A stretch of DNA of 64,000 nucleotides. Origin: Chrysomallon squamiferum (taxonomy: Eukaryota; Mollusca; Gastropoda; Neomphalida; Peltospiridae). This document shows, piece by piece, positions 1 to 15,040 of the stretch. Position 1 is the first letter of the stretch. Every line of letters starts with the position of its first letter. The stretch is taken from assembly GCA_012295275.1 (NCBI GenBank), contig CM022667.1, positions 15,251,668 through 15,315,667 on the forward strand, given 5' to 3'. The notes beneath the pieces were generated by a model that worked only from the letters and a program-made list of their open reading frames with translations, did no database searches and was not told the origin of the DNA. The position numbers were made by a program, and so were the translations under genes.

Positions 1-770
1 CTACTATAATAAGAATACCGACATCAGTAGCCACCAAAACAATAGCAGTAACAACGTGTATATGAACACATAATCTGTATTATGAAGGGAAATAGTGCTG
101 AACTAGTAGTTATTTAATGATGTAATATTATTTCGAAAAGTCAAACAGATCAGCCGGTTCCGAAAGGAAAATCTTTCTAAATAAACCTAAGTTCAGATTC
201 TTAATATAGTTTTGTTGTATAAAACGATTTTCTTCATTTATCTTTTTTCTTTCTTTTTTTCCCCCTCTTCCTTTTACAGGATCATTCCAACAAAATAATT
301 TTTCTTCTCGTAATAAAGTATTATTAGTGGTGGACCCAATTCTGGGACAGCAACTAGACTGCTACAACTACTAGTGTTGTTGCTTATTATTACTACTACT
401 ACAATAATAAGAATACCGACATCAGTAGCAACAACAACAATAATAACAATAATATCAAAATCAAGAAAACAACGAAAGCAAGTTCAGTAGTAGCATGTAT
501 ATGAATATATTTTGAAGAGAAACAGTGCTGAAATAGTAATTATTTAACGATATAATATTATGTTCGAATACTCGAACAACAAGTTCCGAAAAGATAAACG
601 TTTGAAATCCATATTAAAGAATAAATCTATATTGAAATTCTTACTGAAATTTTGTTGTATAAAACGATTAATTTCATTTAACTCTTTTTTTTTTCTTTTC
701 CTTTTAGGGTATCATTTAAAAGAAGACTTTTTTTTTATCATAATAACATTTGGTTGCAGGTTATAATTAC
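1..770. repeat. Tandem direct duplication of a ~300-360 bp AT-rich segment
   Basis: Two related stretches lie head to tail at about 6-300 and 404-770. Both contain the run ending in ataccgacatcagtag, a GTATATGAA motif, the block tttgttgtataaaacgatt, and a pyrimidine tract followed by an AG-rich junction. The copies differ by small indels. No convincing coding frame is present. Confidence 0.7.
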
Positions 771-924
771 TACTTCCACTATTACTATTTTCTTGCTATT
801 ATACAATACAGATCCAGAAATATAAGCTTTTATTTAATTTCTCATCTTATGCTAAACCATGACCCTTCCCTAAAACCAAAATTCCAATGATTAAAGAAGG
901 AAGGAAAAGAAAGTGATCAACATT

Positions 925-1215
925 ATAACATCGGGACGTGCTCGTCACCGCCATTGATCCAGGCTTCACGTCGGAGTCTCATCGAATGAATGTTCCTGCT
1001 CAAGGCTGTATTGGAGCTGTTCAGTGACAATGATTCACTCGAGTGATTGCGTCTCCCTAGTTTATCCATCAGCTTCTTTTTGGGATTCAGCTCTGGAGAT
1101 ATTTCTGGCCAGGGCATCAACTATCGATGATGAAGAGTCATAAATTCAGAACACACTCTGGAAACCTTTGGCCGAGCGTTGCTATCTTTGAAAATAATGG
1201 TGTGGATGATGTGCC
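925..1215 (-). mobile_element. Decayed Tc1/mariner-type transposase C-terminal fragment
   Basis: Reading the minus strand gives a PWPEISPELNP motif followed by LMDKLGRR, then a shortened SMRLRREAWINGG tail. This matches the layout of Tc1-like DDE transposases: the WP..SPDLNP block around the last catalytic acidic residue, then a Leu-Trp-x-x-Leu-x-Arg-Arg helix and an SMRRR..A..GG.H end. Just upstream on the same strand (about 1140-1210) an FQ..-type segment with in-frame stops aligns with the preceding FQQDNA.PH region. Stops, a missing stretch and lack of the rest of the gene show it is dead. No terminal inverted repeats were recognised. Confidence 0.7.
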
Positions 1216-1753
1216 GTGTGCGTAATTAAGACTGGTGCGAATTGTTTTTCATCATCACGTGACATGCAGAAATCAGCGCAATAATCTCCTGCAGTGAGTG
1301 ATATTGTATATCAAGTAATGACTGTCATATTTCTTTGCATACTAAAAATAAAATCTTCAAGATTATTACCTCTGTTCAAAAGCTGATATAGTATTATCTG
1401 TATTAAAATATTTGATATTATTGTTTTATATACCACAAAACATGTTATTATAATTTGTCTAATAGAAAACCAGATATACCAATGTATTTTATTTTTATTA
1501 GAATACTTGCTATATTATTATCTCTATTACCATAGTTCCTATATTATTATCTATATTATCATACTTTCTATATTACTACATTTATTTAAAAAACGACTGA
1601 CATATTAATATTTCTATTAGGGTAGTTGATACATTTTCTTGGTTATCTCATTAGAAATATTATTTTCCGTGAGTATTGCTTCTTGCCTGACTCAAAGTTA
1701 GAAATATATTTAAATCTTGATGTTACCAAACTTTCCATCCCACTCCGATTCTT
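1216..1753. other. Gene-free AT-rich stretch, 3' flank of PER-1
   Basis: AT-rich sequence with several imperfect copies of a 'tatattattatctatattacc'-type word around 1440-1590. Related sequence lies downstream of PER-5 (about 32620-32760) and PER-8 (about 62590-62740), so it is the shared 3' flank of this paralogue group. Nothing coding was seen. Confidence 0.5.
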
Positions 1754-4828
<3,075 letters not shown>

Positions 4829-5589
4829 TTACAACGATAACTGTTAATCGATGTTACAAAGATCGATCTTAAAATATTTAATATAAAGATCAGATGAATT
4901 CTTAGGAATTCGAGGTCGGTTTTGAAGATTTTACTTTGATATCGATATCGAAAGATTCAGCTTGTTCTCTCTCTTCGGCAGTTGCGTATGTTGTGAGAAA
5001 TGTTTTTCTTGAGAAGAATTAAAAATATGTGTAACTTGGTCATCTCTCCTCTCGTCAAATGATTTCACATTTTGTTTTTTGTTTTTTTCAAATGAAAACG
5101 CCTAAAATATTTTGTCTCTCCTCGTTACAAGAAAATAAAATCCATATTTAATTAACCGCTAATTGACTTTCGTAAAGCTAACTGTACATTATAAGAAACT
5201 TTATAAAAGGTAGTTTCATTTATTTTCTAAATAATTAAATAAGCTTAAAGAAAAATTATGTCTTCTTTGATCAAGTTTCATTTGTCACAGGATGCATTAA
5301 ATTACCAAAAAACAAAAGTATTATCTAACACTATTAACTCGACGTCAAACGAGAAAATATTTTAGAAAACACATTAAGCAATAAAAAGAAATGCATTAAC
5401 GCAATCACACGAGAAAACAACTTATGATAACGTGACGGCGATCAAAGGAAGAATTGTTTAAATATACATTCATACTTAATTCACACATACATGTTTAATA
5501 CATACACACAAAGATACATGCATACAACATACAAAGTAGTAGTGTCTTTACGTCATAATGTCTGCATGCATTTTTGTGTGTGTGCGTGT

Positions 5590-5593
5590 GTGT

Positions 5594-5683
<90 letters not shown>
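5590..5683. repeat. Compound (GT)n-(TA)n-(CA)n microsatellite
   Basis: A GT run passes directly into a TA run and then a CA run, giving a self-complementary block that could form a long hairpin. Confidence 0.9.
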
Positions 5684-6142
5684 TATAACGGAGAAAAAAC
5701 ATTGCCTCCACTTTGTCTTTCGACAAAGTAGTAGTGTATTTACGACATAGTGTGTGTATGTATGTGTGTGTTAGTGCGGGTACGTATATATATATTAACA
5801 ACAACTAATACTAAGAAGAACTGTGTTTAAATAACATGTATTATAATCACATTACACAGAGTGAAGATAAAGAAAAAAAAGAATTAATTAATTCATTTAC
5901 GTTGATAGCTAAAACAATTAGCATGTTGTGTGTGTGGTTGTGTGAGTGTGTGTGTGTGTGTGTTTGTGTGTGTGAAACCAGTGCTGATTTTTTTTTTGCG
6001 ATAGATCGCCTACATAATAATAAACGTGTGTCTGACTAGAAGCCCAGCTATATAATTCGTTATATTTGAATCACTTTTTTAAAACAGTTTGTAAAGATTT
6101 TGTATTTGTGATATTTCTTTGAAAACACTTCGTAAAGAGAGT

Positions 6143-6143
6143 T

Positions 6144-6231
<88 letters not shown>
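6143..6231. repeat. (ATT)n microsatellite
   Basis: About 90 bp of ATT triplets with one AGT interruption near 6160. Confidence 0.9.
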
Positions 6232-6232
<1 letters not shown>

Positions 6233-6534
6233 TCAGTTTTGTATTACCTTATTTTTCTTCGTTACAACAGATTTCCTTTCCAGAATGAAACGTTCATCGG
6301 AACTTTTGATAATTTTGTATTTTATTCTTCGCTTTCTGTCTTTTTTTTTGTATGAATTGTTGGAAAGAGTCAATTTTGTAATCATAAATAGTTTTCAAAC
6401 GATTGTTTTTGTAAACCTTTCCAACATAGTGATGACAATTTACAATGGAACAATAACAATAGTTCTCTTGTATGATTCAGCTTGAAGTCTAATTTACTAT
6501 TCATTATTTATTTAATTTACGGTTATCATCGCCT

Positions 6535-6885
6535 CTACTTTGTCTTTCGTCAAAATAGTAGTGTATTTATATATGTGTTTTAAAATAATGTTTATGATGC
6601 TGTCATTGTGGTTCTCTGAAGTACGGCCAAATGACTGCTATACATTCGAGTCCCATCGGCGGCATTTGTCGTTGCGAGGTCGTGACTGACCCTGTGCGTT
6701 GTCTACGTAGACGTACAGAAGAATTTTATGTTAAAAGAGAAAGCAGATTATTCATTCCTGAATACATACATACATGTAAATGTCGCAGTGTTGAAGCAAT
6801 CAAAGAAAAATGAACAAGAACTAATAGTAAGAAGAACACTGTTTAAATAACATTTATTACCATCATGTTAGACAGTGTGATGAAA
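6535..6885 (+). repeat. Dispersed SINE-like repeat, copy A
   Basis: A higher-GC island inside AT-rich DNA, including gttgcgaggtcgtgactg and a tail reading aagaagaacactgtttaaataaca. It matches, in reverse complement, about 27930-28200, and its 3' part matches 5780-5850. Both longer copies sit beside microsatellites. I did not find a clear tRNA-like A/B box promoter, so 'SINE-like' is tentative. Confidence 0.5.
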
Positions 6886-7029
6886 AATAAAAATATAATA
6901 ATTCCTTAATTCATTTACGTTTATATCCAAAACAATTCGCTTTTTTCTTTTTCTCTTTTCTTTTTTTCTTTTCAATTGTTGTTGGTTGGTTTATTGGTTT
7001 TATTTTATTTTATTTTATTTTTTATTATG

Positions 7030-7090
<61 letters not shown>

Positions 7091-8910
7091 CGCTGAACAC
7101 TTTAGTGCAACAAATAAATTAGAAAGTCAAATATACTTACCTGTTTCCGGAAACGTAAATGCTGCCACAGGCATTAAAACAATGTAATCACGTCAACAGT
7201 GTTATGACGTCAGCCGTATTTACCACAAATGGAAAAAAACAGTGCAAGTAAAATTAATTTTAGTTTTTACACATTCTGGAATAATTTATTTTTAGTGACT
7301 TAGTATTGTATTTCTCCGTTGCTTTGCATTTGAAATTGTTCCGTTCCTATTCTAAAACAATTTTTAACTTTTCGACGAAATTAACAAGTGTAGACTGCAG
7401 GACAGATATGTAACTTCATTTCCTCCGAACTGTGTCAAAACCTTCCGCGTTAAAACATTAGCGGAAATAACACGATTTGCAGGCATCGATCGAAAACTAA
7501 CCGTTATCGCCTTGAGTTCGGTCAAATGATCAAATACTTCCATTTCACTGGATGTTTATTTTTATTCTACTTTTTGATTAAATGTTTATAATTATATCTA
7601 TACGAAATTAATTACCTATACCTAAGCTAAGACAAAGGTTTAATTTTTATGAATCAAAATGAAAATTTCATACTATTATAATTGCTCTTTAACGGCAATG
7701 TGAGAATCTGACGAAGTTATAGTACAGTAGTTTCAATAAATCTCGAAAAAACTCAAAATTCCAGGAATTTTCGAACATAAACTTGCCATTATTCCACTGT
7801 TTTCATTAAGGCATAATGAGAAATATGATATCATTTTAATGTGGGTTTTTTTATGCAGATTTTACTGCAGTTGGTTCAATTATTTCTTCTAAAGAGGCAG
7901 ATACGTACTTACCATAAACACGTACAGACTTCGTGCTTATAGACAAACCTGCTATAAAAATCCTTAGTCGATGACCACTAAGTAAGGCGCGAGCTAAATT
8001 ATCTACAGAACCATGAATTTGTTCATCAATTTGATTAACAGTGAATATTTTAACCCAACAGTCGTCAGTGTACAAGGAATAAGAAGAGTCGTGCGTTGCG
8101 GCGGAAATGTAAGTTCCAGCAATAAGATTCCAACGAAGAATGTTCATGATTCCAGTGTTTGTATTTCTACGCAGGTACCAATACTGTTGTGATATATATA
8201 AAAGATACCGATCCGGAAATTGTTGTCCAATTTCACTGAAAACGCTTGTCGATATACTTCTTGGCTGTTGTTGTTTTTTTGTCAATAAATACAGTTTTAG
8301 AAGACGTTAGAGACGAACCTTCTTCAATCTTGGAAACCAACAAATTGTAATCACCAAAACTAACCGTACCATAACCTTTTTTCATTAATACTGATGTTCC
8401 GTTCGAGAAATCTTTGGCGCACCATTTGACTATTAGTGCTGTTTTGTTTATCCATACCGCTTGGCCGGCGATATTTACTGCCACAGACAAACGGTATTTA
8501 CCGTTAGTGATTTTATTGAAGAGTCTGTTCGGATTGGCAGCAAACATGTTCCATGAAGACTCCTCAAGTTTCCAGACAGATACGTCGCTACCTCTAATTT
8601 CGTATAGATCCACCGAAAGGATATCTTTGGATCCAACGTAAAATTTGAACTTAACATTACATGATTTGCTGACTTCTGTGTTGCGAAGATATCTATATGA
8701 TGAACAATTCGCCAAACAGGAATCTGGAATTTAAAATTAATACTTGAAATTCAAAGAAATGACAGTGACAACGATAACGAGCAGAAACCACGATGACGGT
8801 CAGACACAAGAACCACGATGATTAGCACAATGTTTATAACATGAAGAATAGCAGGAACAGCGACACTCCAGACGAAGACAATATCAATGACAAGACAAAG
8901 AGCGACGAAC

Positions 8911-8996
8911 AGCTATAATAATAATAACGATAATAATAATAGTAATAATAGTACTACTACAACTACTACTACTACTACTAATAATAATAATAATAA

Positions 8997-9038
<42 letters not shown>
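8911..9038. repeat. (AAT)n/(ACT)n/(AAG)n microsatellite in PER-2 intron 2
   Basis: Successive AAT, ACT, AAT and AAG triplet runs between the EGF exon and long exon of PER-2. Confidence 0.9.
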
Positions 9039-9376
9039 GACGAAATACAACACAGAAAACATTATAAAGAAATTATATTAGTTTTCTAAGAATAACTAAA
9101 TATAAGCAAACAGTGAAGCCGATTAATACGTGATTGAAAATGTATACATGTAATAACCATCGTGTGTTAGACACAACAATTTCCATCAATTTATAGTTAC
9201 ACTAACATCATTTCAATCGGTTTTAGATTCCATATGTTTCTTACCTTCTACGATATTTTCACAGAACGGACCTTCGTAACCTGGAGTCAGAAGAAATATC
9301 CATTTTCATTTGGAAAACCATTCTTCTTGCATCGATTGCAAAACAGAAGAGAGATGCATTTCTATTGCTGTTATTG

Positions 9377-9400
9377 TAGTAGAAGTAGTAGTAGTGGTAA

Positions 9401-9441
<41 letters not shown>

Positions 9442-9470
9442 CTAATAGTTGTAGTAGTAGTTGTGGTTGT
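9377..9470. repeat. (GTA)n microsatellite in PER-2 intron 1
   Basis: About 90 bp of GTA triplets with interruptions, directly beside the mutated EGF exon acceptor. Confidence 0.9.
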
Positions 9471-10036
9471 TGTTGATATCATTGAATGAGTGCAAAGTTA
9501 ATGTACACAATCACCAAAATATAATTAGTATTGTATTTTAATTAATGCTACATTGTGATTTATGATAAAGTCAAAAGTTTGAAGTATTAACTAATATTAT
9601 ACCAAAATTTTATTGATATTCAAACCATAATAAAATTAGCTAATATTCTAAACTAATACTTTTCATAATTTCGCAGAATGTACAATACTTATATGTGTAA
9701 TACTGCTGTGTTAAAAACTCCACATGCTGTGTTAAAAACTCCACATGCTGTGTTATCTACACTGACCATATTGAAAACTATCTAAACTGGTCATATTGAA
9801 AACTCCAAACAGTAACAGATTCCTGGACATACGATCATTCCATTACACCTTTGATCACTGCCACATGACAAAGCGCAGCGAAAGTTAGATTTCACTGAAC
9901 TGCTTCTGAAGACGTTTCGTAAAATTCTACTAAACTTTTCTTCGGTAACAATTTCTTTGTTTAGTTCAAAAATTGTCTCTGCCGACGTCATTGTGAACAG
10001 CAGCAAAACATTGGCAGTGATTACAGTAAACATCAT

Positions 10037-10930
10037 AAATATAAAGTAATCAGGTAAATAGTGAATGAACGAATGAAATAAAAGAGAAATCCGTTCAAAA
10101 AAATGTAAATATTCTAGATACAGCTGAAGAAACGTTTTTGAAAATTGGTGGGAACATTTCGTGTTCCGTAGCTTCGTTTTTCAACTCAGTTATTTTAAAG
10201 TGTTAATATAAGATCCTTTACATAAATTCTTTTGTTGATGAAATTACTTAAGAATCAGATTTCAAATCATTAATCTCGAATTATTAGTGCCGTGACCTCT
10301 GTTAAGAAACTCTATAAAAAGGAATTTTCAGCGTTAGGTTCGTTGAAAATTGCTAAAACATCAGATATCTCAGTTTTGACATGGAATATTTTGGCGAGGA
10401 AACTCGGTGAGAACAAGGTTTCAAAGGATTAACCTGTATATCCTGAAATTTTCAGTGCATTTCCTTGTTAGAACATTTCCTTGTTAGAATTTCCTTGTCT
10501 GTGTACTTAGACTCCTTCTTATGTTAGCAAAAATTACGTTATTTGACGTTAGAATACAAAAACTTCAAAATTCTTTCTTCGCGTGGAAATAGTTATTATT
10601 TTACTAAGGAATGTTTCTTTTAATCTGGAATTTTAGTAAATAAGATATGAAGTCAAAATGACGAATTTCCCTGAAAACAGGTGTAAATCTATCTTTTACC
10701 ATTTATTCTTTCAGTGTCGTATTTTCGCCTTATTTGATCTTTGAAGCTACAAACAAGTAGCATAGTTGTGACGGAAATAAATAATTGTCTAAAATAATTT
10801 TGTTCTTCCGACAAATTCCACCAATGATTTTTTTAAAGTATACCAACTGATCGCTCCAGGTGACTCAGAGAGCGATTTAGAATAACGTTAAGAATAATGA
10901 AAAATGAAAATGAAAGCATTAAATATGCTT
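10037..10930. other. Spacer between PER-2 and GLR-1 (3' flank of GLR-1)
   Basis: No gene seen. From about 10140 onward the sequence is the counterpart of 38120-39000 and, inverted, of 56400-57290. Shared blocks include the stretch around 'gtagcttcgtttttcaactcagttattttaaag' and a CAGGTGACTCAGAGAGCGATTTAG-like block near the end. It is the outer part of the older L/R inverted repeat. Confidence 0.6.
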
Positions 10931-10937
10931 AAATAAT

Positions 10938-11097
10938 TTTATTCAAAATAATTTAAAAGTCTAAACAAAGCTAAAATTATGTCGGTATACGCTTTGTCTA
11001 TTCAGAGTCATCAGTATAATCCTTTATCGTTAGACGTAATCACAGTTCTGTGTTCAAATCTTCACTCAGACCGAGTTTGTATCAAGCTGATCCGTCC
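10938..11097 (-). other. GLR-1 3'-UTR exon with AATAAA signal
   Basis: Acceptor tttaatacag|GGACGGATC at 11097. The exon contains no continuation of the protein, because the stop is in the previous exon, and carries an AATAAA poly(A) signal at 10938-10943 (minus strand). The same exon occurs at 39186, 41392, 56204 and 20593. Confidence 0.65.
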
Positions 11098-11580
11098 CTG
11101 TATTAAATAAAAAATAGATAAATAAAGTAACAATATTTTGGAAACAAATTATGGTTACAGTCACTGCGTTATAGAAATAACAATAACAGCATAATCATTC
11201 TAAATATAGACTGCATGCATATACGTAAATAAGTATCTAAATTCGTTTATGTGTCTGTAAATCTGCATGTGTATATATGCGTCTCCACTTGTATCTTTCT
11301 ATATGTGTATACGAATGTGTGAATTTTCATGTTTATACATCTATGTTGGAATTTACGTATATTAGTATGCATTAATTCATTCATACATCTGTGTCTATAT
11401 GTATATGTGTAGGTTTATATCTGCATGCAAATTTAATTATGACCAATAATCATTTATTTTCTCGATTTAGAACATTACTATCATACATCTAATAACGTTT
11501 TCATTTGTTCATCTAAATTTCTGTACATAAATGGTTTGAATAGAGTAACACAACATACCTTTGGCCAGTTCCTTTTCTGT

Positions 11581-12955
11581 TTATGTCTCTTTATTTGCTT
11601 CCTCGTCAAGTTCAGTGTTCAATTCATTTTCCGCTTTTTTCTCTTCGCTGGATTCTTGTTTATCTTCAGCAGCCAGTTCAGACTCCATATCTTTCTCTTC
11701 CTTCTCTTCTTTCTGAGCTTCCTTTTCCAACTCCTTCGTTATCTCATCTTCCGTCTTTTTCTCTTCCTCTGCCATTTTTTCTTTGATTTCTTTTTGCATT
11801 TTGTCGATGACATCAGCGGCTTTGTTCAAAGCGTCAGCTCCGTCAGTTTGTTTGTCTTTGAGGAGGAGGTCTGCGATTTCTCTGAGCAGACCTGACACAT
11901 CACCACCTCCTAATCCCGAGTTAGATTCTCCATCAGCTCCTCCTAATCCCATACCTGATAGACCATCGCCTCCTTCCAATCCCATACCTGATAGTCCATC
12001 ATCTCCTAACCCCATACCTGATAGTCCATCACCAACTCCTAATCCCAATCCCATACCTGATAGTCCATCACCTCCTCCTAATCCCAATCCCATACCTGAT
12101 AGTCCATCATCTCCTAACCCTATACCTGATAGTCCATCACCAACTCCTAATCCCAATCCCATACCTGATAGTCCATCACCAACTCCTAATCCCAATCCCA
12201 TACCTGATAGTCCATCATCTCCTCCTAATCCCAATCCCATACCTGATAGTCCATCACCTCCTCCTAATCCCAATCCCATACCAGAGAGGCCATCACCTCC
12301 TCCTAATCCCATACCTGATAGTCCATCACCTCCTCCTAATCCCATACCTGATAGTCCATCACCTCCTCCTAATCCCAATCCCATACCAGAGAGTTCATCA
12401 CCTCCTCCTAAACCTAATCCCAGTCCCAAGCCAGAGAGTTCGTCACCTCCTCCTAGTCCCAGTCCCAAGCCAGAGAGTTCGTCACCTCCTCCTAATCCCA
12501 ATCCCAAGCCAGAGAGTTCATCACCTCCTCCTAATCCCAATCCCAAGCCAGAGAGTTCATCGCCTCCTCCTAATCCCAGTCCCATACCAGAGAGTCCATC
12601 ATCTCCCAGTCCGATAGAGGCATCGTCCAGATCTTTATCACTAGTCAGCAGGGCTACAAGATCAGCGATTTTGTCCGAGCCTAAGCTATTTTTACCATCT
12701 GGAGAGAAGACAATAGTAATAACTTAGTGACATTTGTCAATAGTTGAAGGAAGTTAAGTTTAATGTTATATATATTAAATTACATATAGTTTAGTTTATT
12801 TAATTATTTAAACAGTAATATTAAATTCATGTTTATTTTTCCTTCTATTGCTTCTTGTAATATAAAGTATATTACTTACCATCATCTTCAACAGTGATTC
12901 TGTAACTGAGAGCTGTAGCCACAAGAACACTCAAAATTAGGATAAAAGAATTCAT
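11581..12955 (-). CDS. GLR-1: secreted Gly/Leu/Asp repeat protein with acidic helical tail
   Basis: Coding exons are 12880-12955 (76 nt: signal peptide MNSFILILSVLVATALS, then YRITVEDD, donor GATG|GTAAGT) and 11581-12698 (acceptor tctccag|ATGG). They join in phase 1 to give 397 residues. After a short acidic N-terminus come about 18 tandem 10-15-residue units of the form (M/L)GLGLGGGDELSG, shading to DGLSG in the distal half. About 105 residues then follow that are predicted helical and strongly charged (LLREIADLLLKDKQTD..., many K/E, ending NKET). The repeat is encoded by a DNA minisatellite of matching period. The UTR continues to donor 11559|GTATGT and a separate 3' exon. No cysteines are visible in the repeat region. 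It is probably an extracellular structural or material protein (inference). It faces GLR-S1 head to head and is the best preserved large copy. Confidence 0.8.
11890..12610 (-). repeat. GLR-1 coding minisatellite
   Basis: In-frame tandem units of 30-45 bp encode GLGLGGGDELSG variants. Unit length changes in multiples of three, and groups of identical neighbouring units suggest repeated unequal exchange or gene conversion. Confidence 0.9.
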
Positions 12956-12958
12956 CTG

Positions 12959-12959
12959 A

Positions 12960-13006
<47 letters not shown>

Positions 13007-13007
13007 G
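12959..13007. repeat. (AAT)n microsatellite in GLR-1 intron 1
   Basis: Lies immediately upstream (sense) of the signal-peptide exon. The same position holds (ATT)n in GLR-3 (54374-54412). Confidence 0.9.
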
Positions 13008-13393
13008 TAGAAAGAAGAAGAATATAAAAATAAGTTCTAATCGTGTATACAATCCTTTATTATTAAAATATAATTATATATACTGCGTCACCAGTGACGA
13101 CGATACGTAATATAAAAACATAAAACATATATATATATATATATGTATGTATAGGTATATGTATATATCATACATGTGCATATCTATTTCACTTTTTTAT
13201 CTGGCACGGATAGTTCCCACAAATCGCCAAAAATACTTTTTTTCCACCCGATTGATTACTTAAATGTTGTATAAATCCTGAATTATAACTTACGATGTAT
13301 TTCGTAAATTATCTGCTACTACTACTGATAACCAGCTCGTATTCTCATTTTTACGAGTTAAATATTTTTTTAAACATTGCCAACGTTACTCAC

Positions 13394-13427
13394 CTTATCT
13401 GGTCAAAGCTGTAAAAAAGGTTTGATA
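13394..13427 (-). other. GLR-1 noncoding first exon (predicted) with short upstream frame
   Basis: Between the TATA box and a strong donor (AGATAAG|GTGAGT, exon end 13394) lies a short leader. It contains an ATG frame of 11 codons that ends TAA just before the donor. The start of transcription, about 13425, is inferred from the TATA box. The same arrangement is found at GLR-3. Confidence 0.5.
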
Positions 13428-13450
13428 CATTTTGGCTGTCTATCGCGATC

Positions 13451-13458
13451 TTATATAC
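13451..13458 (-). promoter_or_regulatory. TATA box of GLR-1
   Basis: The minus strand reads AGTATATAAGATCGCGATAG, the same as at GLR-3 (53891). The surrounding several hundred bases are conserved between the two loci while flanking microsatellites vary. Confidence 0.65.
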
Positions 13459-14034
13459 TTTAATTCCAGATGTGACCAACTTTCAGACGTCACCATTTAA
13501 TTACCGACCGATGTCGCACTTATCTGCATAAAATAAAATAACCACATAATATTAACGTATTTTGTATACAACAATAGGTATTTATAGACTATAAATAAAT
13601 TATGGTTGCCGCATAATGAACCGACTCCTCTCTCTTTTGTTAACGAAACGTAACTATAGAATGGTTTGACCACAATGATACACATGGCTGAATCTCTTGT
13701 TATTTCTACGGCGTCACGTTTTGCTGTATCATCTGATTAAATTACGTGTGAGTGATCACTGTTAAGAGAAAAACTACATGCCAGTTGACTTCGAAGACTC
13801 GTGTTTTATTTTGCTCGTTAATCTTAGATTTTAAAACAGTATTTTTCTTCAATTGTATCAGCTTTAAGTTTGGTTATTGTCGTTGTTATGGTATTTTGTG
13901 ATGTAGAAGCTGATGATGATGACGATGGTGATGATAACATTAATGGTTAATTGAGCAGTGAGTGTTGACTGTTAATAGAATTCCATAGTGATAATTAATT
14001 TTATTTCGCTCGTTAAATTATGTTGTATAATGAA

Positions 14035-14035
<1 letters not shown>

Positions 14036-14120
<85 letters not shown>
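14036..14120. repeat. (GA)n microsatellite
   Basis: Perfect GA run. The inverted-arm counterpart is (CT)n at 53242-53322. Confidence 0.95.
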
Positions 14121-14126
<6 letters not shown>

Positions 14127-14804
14127 ATTCAGTGACAATATAAAAAAATATAAAAAAATAAAAAAAATAAAAAAAAATTAAAATAAAAACATTACAATAT
14201 CGAATACTGGAGCTAGTGAAAAATTATACAAAACAAAACAAAATTAGCGACAAAGAACAACACACATGATCAGTCTAGTCACACAGACACAAACACACAT
14301 TCCACCTACACCCACACACAAATTATATGAAAACCTAGAACACAACAGCAAAATGAATTAGCATAACATGGAGAACAAAAAAGAATATGAAAAGGAGAGA
14401 AAAATTAGTCAGTCACAAAATGTTTGTAGCATTATGTTTTTTTTGTATTACATAACAACAGCATCTGTTTTCGTGCCACTTTACTATGAAAGGACGAAGG
14501 TTTTGAACTTGACTTCTATAAATCTCACAGCCAACCAAGTGCTAATGTGATTGTTTATATAGTTTGTTCTGGATGGGTATTGTTATTATTATTTTATTAT
14601 ATTTTTAAAGTATTCCATTTTATATCATAATTGTAATTATTTTAAAGTCAGGTGTGATTGTTAATTATATACATTAATTTACATTTTTATTGCTGTTGTA
14701 GTAGTTGTAGTTATCATTGATTACAATGATTAACAACATAATCAACGTCATCATCATCGTTACTGTTATTATTAGTCGACACATATCAGTCAATTATTAT
14801 AATA

Positions 14805-14977
14805 GTATTGGCAGCAGTAGCTGTATTAATGGTAATCGCAATAGTAGTAGTAGCAGTAGTAGCAGCAGCAGAAGTAGTAACAGTGTGCAATAACAGTAGT
14901 AGAAGTAGTAGTAGTAGTGGTAGGATAGTAGTAGTGATAGTAATAGTAACAGTAATAGCTGTAGTGTAGTAGTAGTA

Positions 14978-15037
<60 letters not shown>

Positions 15038-15040
15038 ATA
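14805..15040. repeat. (GTA)n-rich microsatellite
   Basis: Interrupted, then pure GTA triplets. The inverted counterpart near 52440-52560 is (CTA)n. Confidence 0.9.

Larger units (their letters stand above)
4829..7850. other. Gene-free spacer between PER-1 and PER-2 with microsatellites and dispersed repeats
   Basis: From 4829 to about 5480 is the PER-1 upstream flank, which recurs upstream of PER-5 (36125-36740), PER-8 (58680-59274) and the PER fragments near 28500-29120 and 29880-30246. Microsatellites follow: (GT)n(TA)n(CA)n at 5590-5683, (ATT)n at 6143-6231, and (ATT)n plus poly-T at 7028-7090. A dispersed repeat occupies about 6535-6885, with a partial copy at 5695-5850. From 7430 to 7850 the sequence is the inverted counterpart of the PER-3 3' flank (25600-25990). 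No credible coding exon was seen. Confidence 0.6.
7851..10036 (-). pseudogene. PER-2: PAN-EGF-repeat pseudogene with multiple lesions
   Basis: Minus-strand paralogue of PER-3. Exon 1 starts at 10036 with a hydrophobic leader (MMFTVITANVLLLF) and shows the SCGSDQRCNGMIVCPG cysteine block. It then loses frame near 9810 through a 1-base deletion, and is followed by a duplicated NTACGVF-like segment. The EGF exon (9245-9337) is 93 instead of 94 nt, lacks the YC cysteine, and its acceptor AG is mutated (ttttgc|AATCG). The long exon begins at 8723 (ttccag|ATTCC), shifts frame between about 8235 and 8290, and stops at 7851 after EEIIEPTAV. The third repeat present in PER-3 is missing, although the PER-3 3' flank follows at once, so this is an internal deletion. 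Certainly non-functional as read. Confidence 0.85.

Noticed and set aside
6631-6813. 60-codon frame with balanced composition
   Set aside because: It lies inside a dispersed repeat found again at 27930-28200, where the frame is not conserved.
11783-12727. Long Pro/Ser-rich open frame opposite GLR-1 (and at 39706-40722 and 54663-55688 opposite GLR-2 and GLR-3)
   Set aside because: It is the complement of the GLGLGGGDELSG minisatellite. Short repeats with period divisible by three leave antisense frames open automatically. It has no signal peptide or splice support, and the GLR sense strand has promoter, signal exon and splice sites.
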